Source: Paracoccaceae bacterium (GTDB lineage Bacteria > Pseudomonadota > Alphaproteobacteria > Rhodobacterales > Rhodobacteraceae). From it: a stretch of 64,000 nucleotides of DNA. Where the stretch lies: NCBI GenBank assembly GCA_030066855.1, contig JASJAU010000009.1, positions 1 to 64,000 of the forward strand. Direction: 5' to 3'. A program made the position numbers and the translations under genes. The notes below the pieces were generated by a model. That model was not told where the DNA came from and ran no database searches. It was given only the letters and a program-made list of their open reading frames with translations. This document shows, in pieces, positions 37,703 to 48,856 of this stretch. Position 1 is the first letter of the stretch. Each line of letters opens with the position of its first letter.

Positions 37703-37981
37703 ATGTATCTCAAGAAGGTTGACGGGCCGAGGGCGGTGGCGCTCCCCGATGGCACCGTCATGACCCGCGCCGACCTGCCCGACCCGAAGACTCGGCGCTG
37801 GGTGGCGAGCCGCAAGGCTGCGGTCGTCCGGGCCGTCGAAGGCGGGCTGATCACCCGCGAGGACGCGTTGAAGACCCATGGCTTGTCGGGGGAGGAGTTG
37901 GATGCATGGCAATCTACGGTTGAAAAACATGGAGAATCAACGCTGAAAGCGACGTCTATTCAGCGCTATAAACAACTTTAG
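37703..37981 (+). CDS. sciP: CtrA inhibitor SciP (DUF1153)
   Basis: 92-residue helix-turn-helix protein of the DUF1153 family. The N-terminal segment PRAVALPDGTVMTRADLP and the helix segment KAAVVRAVEGGLITREDALKTHGLS are characteristic. In Caulobacter SciP is a late-cell-cycle protein that blocks transcription of CtrA-activated genes. Start ATG 37703 has GAGG ten bases upstream; the open frame to 37670 lacks family match. It lies 90 bases upstream of ctrA. Confidence 0.9.
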   Translation: MYLKKVDGPRAVALPDGTVMTRADLPDPKTRRWVASRKAAVVRAVEGGLITREDALKTHGLSGEELDAWQSTVEKHGESTLKATSIQRYKQL

Positions 37982-38016
37982 GTTGTAATATTAATTTCAA
38001 GCCTGGCAACCGGCAA

Positions 38017-38024
38017 TTAACCAT
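38017..38024 (+). promoter_or_regulatory. Possible CtrA half-site upstream of ctrA
   Basis: TTAACCAT, the half-site form of the CtrA recognition sequence, lies 48 bases before the ctrA start in an AT-rich gap. Autoregulation of ctrA is known in Caulobacter. One octamer is weak evidence. Confidence 0.45.
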
Positions 38025-38071
38025 TGATCTGCAATTCTGCTGCCAGAATGGGATGACTGCGGAGAACTGAT

Positions 38072-38785
38072 ATGCGCGTACTCTTGGTCGAAGACGATCC
38101 GACGACCTCGCGCAGCATCGAACTGATGCTGACCCACGCCAACCTCAACGTCTATGCGACCGACCTGGGGGAGGAGGGGATCGATCTCGCCAAGCTCTAC
38201 GACTATGACTTGATTCTGCTGGATCTCGACCTGCCCGACATGGACGGCCACGACGTGCTGCGGCAGCTCCGCCTCGCCCGGGTCGAGACGCCGATCCTGA
38301 TTCTCACGGGCTCGGACGACACCGAGAACAAGGTAAAGGGCTTCGGCTTCGGCGCCGACGACTACCTGACCAAGCCATTCCAACGCGAAGAGCTGGTCGC
38401 ACGCATCCACGCCATCATCCGCCGGTCCAAGGGCCACGCCCAATCCGTCATCCGCACCGGCAAAGTCGCTGTGAACCTTGACGCGAAAACGGTCGAGGCG
38501 GAGGGACGGGCGGTGCATCTGACGGGCAAAGAATACCAGATGTTCGAGCTGCTCTCGCTCCGGAAAGGCACGACGCTGACCAAGGAGATGTTCCTGAACC
38601 ACCTTTACGGCGGCATGGACGAGCCCGAGTTGAAGATCATTGACGTGTTCATCTGCAAGCTTCGTAAGAAACTCAGCGAAGCCACCGACGGCGACAACTA
38701 CATCGAAACGGTCTGGGGGCGGGGCTATGTGCTGCGCGACCCCGAGCCGGTCAACGACGACTCTCGGATCGCCATCAGCGCCTGA
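38072..38785 (+). CDS. ctrA: Cell-cycle response regulator CtrA
   Basis: 237-residue OmpR-type regulator. Acidic pocket EDDPTT, phospho-acceptor Asp in [13 protein letters not shown] near residue 51, and a C-terminal winged helix containing the near-invariant block [17 protein letters not shown]. In Rhodobacterales CtrA is not essential and controls motility, gene transfer agents and similar traits. Signals reach it through the CckA-ChpT relay, not encoded here. Confidence 0.96.
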   Translation: MRVLLVEDDPTTSRSIELMLTHANLNVYATDLGEEGIDLAKLYDYDLILLDLDLPDMDGHDVLRQLRLARVETPILILTGSDDTENKVKGFGFGADDYLTKPFQREELVARIHAIIRRSKGHAQSVIRTGKVAVNLDAKTVEAEGRAVHLTGKEYQMFELLSLRKGTTLTKEMFLNHLYGGMDEPELKIIDVFICKLRKKLSEATDGDNYIETVWGRGYVLRDPEPVNDDSRIAISA

Positions 38786-43071
<4,286 letters not shown>

Positions 43072-43099
43072 TCTGTACTAACTCATTTTGTTCGCTTTT

Positions 43100-43114
43100 G
43101 TTCTCAAAAAGTTC
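43100..43114 (+). promoter_or_regulatory. LexA-type SOS box (GTTC-N7-GTTC)
   Basis: GTTCTCAAAAAGTTC matches the alphaproteobacterial LexA consensus GTTC-N7-GTTC exactly. A third GTTC lies at 43090-43093, with a spacing one base too short. The site is in an AT-rich gap, 84 bases before a 39-residue membrane peptide gene that is followed by a terminator. An eight-base pattern is expected about twice in 64 kb on both strands by chance, so placement is the real support. Confidence 0.55.
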
Positions 43115-43197
43115 TTTACTTGGGCGCTCCAATTTGAGAACAAAGTGTTAACACAGCAGCCCGCCCGCTGCCTGACCTGAACGAAGGACATTGACCG

Positions 43198-43317
43198 ATG
43201 CAGGATTTGAAAGCCGCTATCGCCCGCAGCCCCGGTTTGCTCGCTCAAGACTTCGCAGGCGCCGCCGCGCTTGCCCTGATCCTCATCGTCGGGCTGAATC
43301 TGCCTGTCCTGATGTGA
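43198..43317 (+). CDS. 39-residue membrane peptide, probably LexA-regulated
   Basis: ATG-initiated frame of 39 codons with GAAGGA about eleven bases upstream. It has an amphipathic N-terminal half (MQDLKAAIARSPGLLAQD) and one hydrophobic segment (about residues 20-38, AAALALILIVGLNLPVLM), so a short single-pass membrane peptide. I recall similar short peptides starting MQDLK and ending in a G-L-x-L-P turn in other Rhodobacteraceae; none has a role I know. A LexA-type box upstream suggests SOS induction, like the unrelated 29-residue SidA division inhibitor of Caulobacter. Function is inference. Confidence 0.65.
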   Translation: MQDLKAAIARSPGLLAQDFAGAAALALILIVGLNLPVLM

Positions 43318-43437
43318 ACCCTCTGCCTGCGGTCTGGAAGACCGGCCACGCATCCTGTCCCCATTTGTGATGCACTGACCTGTCCCAAACACGGCTCTGT
43401 CCCGAGCCGCTGCCGGTCCCGAACCAGATACGCCACT

Positions 43438-43475
43438 GACGCCGCCTTCCTCACGGATGCGCGGCGTCTTTTTTT
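43438..43475 (+). terminator. Intrinsic terminator
   Basis: Stem GACGCCGC / GCGGCGTC enclosing a 15-base loop, followed by seven T. It faces right and closes the transcript of the 39-residue peptide, leaving about 120 bases of untranslated sequence. It ends just before the stop codon of the converging Fe-S scaffold gene. Confidence 0.75.
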
Positions 43476-43476
43476 G

Positions 43477-43929
43477 TCAGGCGCAGCTTTGCCGGGCTTC
43501 GGCCTCGCCCGCCGCTTCCGCCGTGGCTTCAAGCGCCAGAAGGATCGAGGCGTGCCGGTTCTTGAAATCGCGCGCCGGCACGAGGACGGAATAGTCATCG
43601 AAAGGCGGGGCGGGGACTTCGCCGTCTTCCTTGAGCATGGCCCTCAGATCATCCCGCGCGGCCTCGATCTCGGCCCGTGTCCGTCCGATCACGTTCGCCG
43701 CGAGAATGGCGGCCGAAGCCTGGCCCAAGGCGCAGGCTTTCACGTCCTGACCGAAGCGCGAGATGCGCCCGTCGGTCACGTCCAAATCTACCGTCACCGT
43801 GGAGCCGCAGAGCGGCGAACGCTTCTTCACGGTCGCTTCCGGGCTCTCAAGACGCTCGGCCAGCGGGATGTCCGCGGCGAGCTCCAGAATGCGTCCGGAG
43901 TAAAGCTTTATGAGGTCGGTGTCGGCCAT
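43477..43929 (-). CDS. Iron-sulfur cluster assembly scaffold (IscU/NifU-like)
   Basis: 150-residue protein of the NifU N-terminal / IscU-SufU-like family. Conserved cysteines are seen in SPLCGSTVTVDL near residue 41, in KACALGQASA near residue 68 and in the C-terminal QSCA. The third position is unlike classical IscU, so ligand set may differ. ATG 43929 is the supported start; the frame upstream runs opposite hisI. Divergent from hisI. Confidence 0.85.
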   Translation of the reverse strand: MADTDLIKLYSGRILELAADIPLAERLESPEATVKKRSPLCGSTVTVDLDVTDGRISRFGQDVKACALGQASAAILAANVIGRTRAEIEAARDDLRAMLKEDGEVPAPPFDDYSVLVPARDFKNRHASILLALEATAEAAGEAEARQSCA

Positions 43930-43995
43930 CGGTTTCCTTGCGCGTTCCGCCCCATTATCTAGGACCCTCAGCCATCGAAGAAAAGGATTCGCTCC

Positions 43996-44355
43996 ATGGC
44001 ATTCGAACCCACGACGCTTCGTTACGACAGTCAGGGGCTGATTCCGGCGATCGCGCAGGATGCCGAGACGGGCGAGGTTCTGATGATGGCCTGGATGAAC
44101 GAAACCGCGGTTCGGGCGACGCTTGAGACCGGGCGTGTGACCTATTGGTCGCGGTCCCGTCAGGCGCTCTGGATTAAGGGCGAGACCTCGGGCCACACGC
44201 AGGAGCTTGTCGACTTCCGGTTCGACTGCGACGAGGACTGCCTGCTCTTGCAGGTCCGCCAGACCGGCCCCGCGTGCCATACGAACCGGCGGTCGTGTTT
44301 CTATCGCGCCGTTCGCGGTGGTGAAGTTGAGGAGTTGATGACGCCAATCGTCTGA
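43996..44355 (+). CDS. hisI: Phosphoribosyl-AMP cyclohydrolase
   Basis: 119-residue enzyme of histidine synthesis, the HisI part only (no HisE fusion, as usual in this class). Zinc and active-site cysteines lie in [15 protein letters not shown] and [40 protein letters not shown], a hallmark segment, is intact. It converges with gluQRS after three bases. Confidence 0.95.
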   Translation: MAFEPTTLRYDSQGLIPAIAQDAETGEVLMMAWMNETAVRATLETGRVTYWSRSRQALWIKGETSGHTQELVDFRFDCDEDCLLLQVRQTGPACHTNRRSCFYRAVRGGEVEELMTPIV

Positions 44356-44358
44356 GCG

Positions 44359-45219
44359 TCAGAGCCCGACCATCCGGCGGACATCCTGGGCGGAGTGCCC
44401 CGCCTCCCGGAACGACCGTACCGATCGGGCGTCGTCGCGCTTGGCGAGCCTTTTGCCGGCCTCGTCCCGGATCAACTGGTGATGGTGATAGCGAGGCGTG
44501 GGCAGATCGAGCAGGCGTTGCAGGATCACGTGGATCTTCGTGGCTTCGAACAGGTCTTCGCCCCGGATGACGTCCGTGACGCCTTGCGCGGAATCATCGA
44601 GGACCACGGAAAGATGATAGGAGGTGCCCATGTCCTTCCGCGCCAGAACCACATCCCCGATCTGTTCCACCGCCTCCCAGGCGCGGACGCCGACCCGCTC
44701 TTCGCCGCCGCCCGCGATCCGTCCGGTCTCAACAAAGCTGCAATCTCCCGCCTCAGATACGGCCATCGCCATATCAAGGCGCAAGGCGACGCCGTCGGGA
44801 ACAGGCGCCTCCACCGTTGCCGCCTTGCGCACCCGGCAGGTGCCCGGATAGACCACCCCGTCCGGGCCGAAAACCGGCGTGCCTTCGTGCGGCGCCGCCA
44901 CCGCTTCCAGGACATCCCGGCGGTTGCAGGTGCAGGCGAAGAGAAGACCGCGCCGCCAAAGGTCTTCCAGCGCCGCGCGATAGGCGCTGAGGCGCTCCGA
45001 CTGGCGCATAACCGGCGTTTCCCAATCAAGGCCCAGCCAACGCAGATCCTCAAAGATCAGCGCCTCCCATTCAGGCCGGGATCGCGAGCGGTCGATATCC
45101 TCGATCCGAAGCAAGAACCTTCCACCCCGCTCTCGCGCCATGTCATGGGCCAGCATCGCCGAATAGGCGTGGCCCAGATGAAGCGGTCCGGTGGGCGAGG
45201 GCGCGAAGCGCGTGATCAC
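44359..45219 (-). CDS. gluQRS: Glutamyl-Q tRNA(Asp) synthetase
   Basis: 286-residue truncated glutamyl-tRNA synthetase paralogue that glutamylates queuosine 34 of tRNA Asp. HIGH-type motif FAPSPTGPLHLGHAYSA, zinc site CTCNRRD ... YPGTC, and the KMSKS-like KRLAKRDDARS are seen; no anticodon-binding domain. GTG start overlaps the methyltransferase stop (GTGA). Confidence 0.94.
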   Translation of the reverse strand: MITRFAPSPTGPLHLGHAYSAMLAHDMARERGGRFLLRIEDIDRSRSRPEWEALIFEDLRWLGLDWETPVMRQSERLSAYRAALEDLWRRGLLFACTCNRRDVLEAVAAPHEGTPVFGPDGVVYPGTCRVRKAATVEAPVPDGVALRLDMAMAVSEAGDCSFVETGRIAGGGEERVGVRAWEAVEQIGDVVLARKDMGTSYHLSVVLDDSAQGVTDVIRGEDLFEATKIHVILQRLLDLPTPRYHHHQLIRDEAGKRLAKRDDARSVRSFREAGHSAQDVRRMVGL

Positions 45220-45830
45220 GTCTTTTTCAGGATATAGACCGTCGAGCGCATGTTCTTGCCCGGAAGATGCGGCCCATCCTCCTCGAACACCAGCTCGATG
45301 TCCGGGGCGAGGCAGGCGATGTCGAGCCGCTCGGTATAGGCGCGGTCGGCCATCGTCGCTTCGTTGAAGGAGAAGGCCAGCAACCCGCCGGCGCCAAGCG
45401 CGTCCACGAGCATGTCGAGCGTCTCCGGCGGGGCGGCGCCGAGGCTGACCACGCCGGCTGCGGCGATGATGGCGTAATCTGCACGCTTCACGTGCCCCAT
45501 GCTCCCCGGCGTCCCGATCCAGACCTGGCGATAGACCTCGCGCGCCTCGGCGGCGGCCAGCATCTCGGGCGAGATATCGGTGCCGTCGATCACGTCGAAC
45601 CCCACAGCCTTCAGCGCCATGCCGGAAAGCCCCGTGCCGCAGCCGAAATCCAAAACCGGCTTTTCGACATTGGCGCCGGATTGGCGAAGCGCGAGCGCCA
45701 GGCGGGCAGGGGTGGCGTAGCCCCAGGCGGCGACATCCGCGTCATAGGTAGCCGCCCAATCGGCGTAGATTTTCTGAGTCTCCTCAACGGAGTGCCGGGT
45801 CCAAAGCCCCTGCGTCTTATCGTCTGTCAT
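45216..45830 (-). CDS. Class I SAM-dependent methyltransferase
   Basis: 204-residue protein with a SAM-binding motif VLDFGCGTGLSGMAL near residue 58 and DGTDISPEML as motif II. The N-terminal segment (KTQGLWTRHSVEETQKIYADWAATYD) resembles the Williams-Beuren-region methyltransferase type. Substrate unknown. Translationally coupled to gluQRS. Confidence 0.84.
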   Translation of the reverse strand: MTDDKTQGLWTRHSVEETQKIYADWAATYDADVAAWGYATPARLALALRQSGANVEKPVLDFGCGTGLSGMALKAVGFDVIDGTDISPEMLAAAEAREVYRQVWIGTPGSMGHVKRADYAIIAAAGVVSLGAAPPETLDMLVDALGAGGLLAFSFNEATMADRAYTERLDIACLAPDIELVFEEDGPHLPGKNMRSTVYILKKT

Positions 45831-45875
45831 GGCCGCAAACTTATGCGCGATGGTGCCGCGGGTCGAAAGGAAATC

Positions 45876-47234
45876 CTACTCGGCGGCAAGATTCTGTTCG
45901 CTGCCGCCTAGCCAGGCGGTCCAATCGGCTTTGGCGCGATCGGTGTAGGCCTTATAGCGCTCACGCCGTCCGCGCCGGCCGCCTTTGGCCTCAACAGGCG
46001 GGAAAAGCCCGAAGTTGACATTCATCGGCTGGAAGGTCTTCGCATCCGCCCCTCCCGTGATGTGCGTGAGAAGCGCGCCTGTTGCGGTGGCAGAAGGGAT
46101 GTCCTCTAACGAACGGCCCTGGATCTCCGCAGCCGCCATCCGTCCCGCCACAAGCCCCATCGCGGCGGATTCGACGTAGCCTTCAACGCCCGTGATCTGA
46201 CCCGCGAAGCGAATATTGGGACGGCTCTTGAGACGCATTTCCTGATCGAGCAGGCGCGGCGAGTTGAGAAACGTGTTCCGGTGAATGCCGCCAAGACGCG
46301 CGAATCGCGCGTCCCGCAAGCCCGGAATCATCTTGAATACATCCGTTTGCGCCCCGTACTTCATCTTGGTTTGAAATCCGACGATGTTGTAGAGCGTCCC
46401 GAGCGCGTTGTCCTTCCTGAGTTGGACCACCGCGTAGGGCTTGGTTTCGGGATCATGGGCGTTGGTCAGGCCGACAGGCTTCATTGGCCCGTGGCGTAAG
46501 GTCTCGCGACCGCGCTCCGCCATCACTTCAATAGGCAAGCAACCGTCAAAATAGCCCGCCGTCTCGCCCGGTTTGAATGCGGTCTTGTCGGCCGCGAGGA
46601 GCGCGTCGATGAAACTTTCGTATTCCTCGCGATCCATCGGGCAGTTGATATAGGCCTTCCGCTCAGCCTCGGTCGCGCCCTTGTCGTAGCGCGACTGCTC
46701 CCAGGCTACCGACATGTCGATGCTCTCAGCATAGACGATGGGCGCGATCGCGTCAAAGAAGGCCAGGCTCTCCTCCCCGGTTTCCCGAAGGATCGCGTCG
46801 GCGAGGGCGCCGGAGGTCAGAGGGCCGGTCGCGATGATCCAGCGGCCCTCGTTCGGAAGCTCGCGGATCTCGCCATGCTCTACGGTGATATTCGGATGCG
46901 CCGCCAGGCGGCTGGTCACGTCGTCTGAGAAAGCTTCCCGATCCACGGCGAGCGCGCCGCCGGCCGGCACCCTGTGCCTGTCGCCCATTTCGATGATGAG
47001 ACCGCCGGCCGCCCGCATCTCCCAGTGCAGAAGACCGACCGCGTTCTGCTCGTCATCATCCGAGCGGAACGAGTTGGAGCAGACCATCTCCGCAAGCTTG
47101 CCAGTCTTGTGGGCGAAGGTTTCAACCTCGGGACGCATCTCGTGGATCACCACCGAGACGCCCAGATTGGCCGCCTGCCAGGCGGCTTCGCTGCCGGCGA
47201 GACCTCCGCCGATAATGTGAAGGGTGTTTTCCAT
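45876..47234 (-). CDS. trmFO: Methylenetetrahydrofolate--tRNA-(uracil-5-)-methyltransferase TrmFO
   Basis: 452-residue FAD enzyme that makes m5U54 in the T loop using folate. FAD motif [13 protein letters not shown] at the N-terminus, the [11 protein letters not shown] segment, and the conserved [11 protein letters not shown] and [15 protein letters not shown]-type blocks are seen ([17 protein letters not shown]). Length typical. Confidence 0.94.
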   Translation of the reverse strand: MENTLHIIGGGLAGSEAAWQAANLGVSVVIHEMRPEVETFAHKTGKLAEMVCSNSFRSDDDEQNAVGLLHWEMRAAGGLIIEMGDRHRVPAGGALAVDREAFSDDVTSRLAAHPNITVEHGEIRELPNEGRWIIATGPLTSGALADAILRETGEESLAFFDAIAPIVYAESIDMSVAWEQSRYDKGATEAERKAYINCPMDREEYESFIDALLAADKTAFKPGETAGYFDGCLPIEVMAERGRETLRHGPMKPVGLTNAHDPETKPYAVVQLRKDNALGTLYNIVGFQTKMKYGAQTDVFKMIPGLRDARFARLGGIHRNTFLNSPRLLDQEMRLKSRPNIRFAGQITGVEGYVESAAMGLVAGRMAAAEIQGRSLEDIPSATATGALLTHITGGADAKTFQPMNVNFGLFPPVEAKGGRRGRRERYKAYTDRAKADWTAWLGGSEQNLAAE

Positions 47235-47272
47235 GCCCCGCGCTTAACGCCGCATGGCCGGTTTGGAAAGGG

Positions 47273-47797
47273 TCAGGTGACGCGCGCGAGGTCGAGGTCT
47301 CTGCGGTATAGCTCGGCATCCTGTTTCGCGGACTGGCTCTCACTCGTCCGATCGGACCGCATGAAGGACGCCTTGGTCGAGATGCGCCGCCGGTGCCGCT
47401 GAAACTCGGGCGCGGGGTCTCCCGCGATCCGCTCCGCGTCCGCATAGGTCAGTATAAGCGCGCCGATCAGCGCGAGATCGCGCCAGAACGCGCCGAGCTC
47501 GTCGACCGGCGCGGAGAGCATCGTCAAATAGCTGGCCCAGAACATCGCGATCGCTAAAAGCAAGGCTGCAGCCCGACGATGGACGCCCAGAAGGATCATT
47601 GCGGCCAGGCCGAAAACCGCCCCGCTTGTCAGGACACGCGCCGGCAGGTCGGGCAGGAACGGACCGGCAAGAACCGAGACATCTGTTCCGCTGATGACGC
47701 CGAGGGAGAGCGCCATGAAGTAGGAGACAATCAGCAGTCGAACGACAGCATGACCGGTGAGAAGTTCGAAGTTCCGACGGGCGGCAGCCTTCCGCAT
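47273..47797 (-). CDS. DoxX-like four-segment membrane protein
   Basis: 174-residue protein with four hydrophobic segments (about residues 18-38, 52-72, 75-95 and 103-120) and a polar C-terminal tail of 50 residues rich in Arg, Ser and Asp. Layout resembles DoxX-type proteins but I cannot name a family with certainty. ATG 47797 is preferred; an extension to 47857 has no membrane or signal logic. Confidence 0.65.
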   Translation of the reverse strand: MRKAAARRNFELLTGHAVVRLLIVSYFMALSLGVISGTDVSVLAGPFLPDLPARVLTSGAVFGLAAMILLGVHRRAAALLLAIAMFWASYLTMLSAPVDELGAFWRDLALIGALILTYADAERIAGDPAPEFQRHRRRISTKASFMRSDRTSESQSAKQDAELYRRDLDLARVT

Positions 47798-47967
47798 TGT
47801 CGAGTTTCCCGTTCTGACGGACGCACATCGCCCGGTGACACTCGACACGTCGCGCACCCACCACAGGTCGAACCCGTGGCCCGAGGAGCAATGTTCCGGG
47901 CAAGTGCGGCGAATGCGAGGTCAGGGCGCGGAAATTCGCCGGCAGGAATGCGGCGAAAACGCGGCGG

Positions 47968-48717
47968 CTATTGCAGTCCCCGCCGAACCAAACCGGCCAC
48001 GGGATCATATGTTCTGAACGGGCGGGTGGCGGGGTCGACTCCGCCCAAACGCCCGAGCGCGATGGATATGCCGGCGCTCAGCCGTGTGGCCGAAGGCGCG
48101 CCGTCTCGACCAGAGAGATCGGAGTGCGATAGCCCTCCCCAAAGCCCCCAGAACGCGCCCTCGGGGCTGTAGGTCACCGTCAGACTGGCCTCGGTCCCGA
48201 CGGCGCGAAATGCCGCTTCGTCGAACTCGACCGCGTCGAAAGCGCCTTCCACAAGCAGGCCCGGCGCGAGTTCTCGCGCGAACGAAAGGCCGCCGTAGAT
48301 GTAGTCGAGCCCGTCGTTGTCTACCTTGCCCAGTCCGGTCCGCCCCGCGATCGCGGTGCGTTCGCCAAGTGGCAGCTGCCCCTCGATTCCGGCGCTCGCC
48401 CAGGCGAGCGACCGGCCGTCGACATCAGAGAACTGGAAATGGAAACCGTATTTCTGGCCCGGAACCGGATCCATGTAGAGATGCGCGTCGACGCGCCCGA
48501 TCGTGCCATTCGCGGTATCTTCGAATGCCAGCCCGCCTTGCAGGCCGTGCGCCTCGGTGATCGCGTTGTCCACCGCAAAGGATGTCCGTGTCCGCACGTC
48601 GCCGCCCTCATCCTGAACAAACCCCAGTTGAATTTCAGCGCCGCTGATGCCGAGACTGCTTTCGGCGAATGCGGGTTGGGCGGCGAGAAGCCCCAAAACC
48701 AAGACAGTCGTCCTCAT
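47968..48717 (-). CDS. Secreted beta-rich protein, putative outer-membrane porin-like
   Basis: 249-residue protein. Signal peptide at residues 1-18 (MRTTVLVLGLLAAQPAFA). The mature part alternates polar and aromatic/hydrophobic residues in the way of transmembrane beta-strands (for example YGFHFQFSDVDGRSLAWAS and SLTVTYSPEGAFWGLWGG), with no cysteine. The C-terminus ends LVRRGLQ, not the usual aromatic, so barrel insertion is not certain. Its upstream region has a perfect CtrA box and a -10-like element. Confidence 0.65.
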   Translation of the reverse strand: MRTTVLVLGLLAAQPAFAESSLGISGAEIQLGFVQDEGGDVRTRTSFAVDNAITEAHGLQGGLAFEDTANGTIGRVDAHLYMDPVPGQKYGFHFQFSDVDGRSLAWASAGIEGQLPLGERTAIAGRTGLGKVDNDGLDYIYGGLSFARELAPGLLVEGAFDAVEFDEAAFRAVGTEASLTVTYSPEGAFWGLWGGLSHSDLSGRDGAPSATRLSAGISIALGRLGGVDPATRPFRTYDPVAGLVRRGLQ

Positions 48718-48792
48718 GAAACCCCCGAAGACCGATACGCCACCACCACGCTCCGGGGATCGCAGAAGTTCTTGGTTAAGAAAAGTATAATC

Positions 48793-48808
48793 TTAATAGA
48801 TGGTTAAC
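48793..48808 (-). promoter_or_regulatory. CtrA full binding site (TTAA-N7-TTAA)
   Basis: TTAATAGATGGTTAAC holds TTAA-N7-TTAA and, on the minus strand, the half-site form TTAACCAT. It lies in the gap between gyrA and the beta-rich protein gene, 76 bases before that gene's ATG. A TATACT -10 element (48789-48784, minus strand) sits three bases downstream of the box, and the matching -35 position is poor. This is the layout of an activator-dependent CtrA promoter. ctrA itself is at 38072. Confidence 0.6.
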
Positions 48809-48856
48809 GGACGCGCCGGATATCAGGATCTAGAAACACGCAATCCGGCGGTCCGA

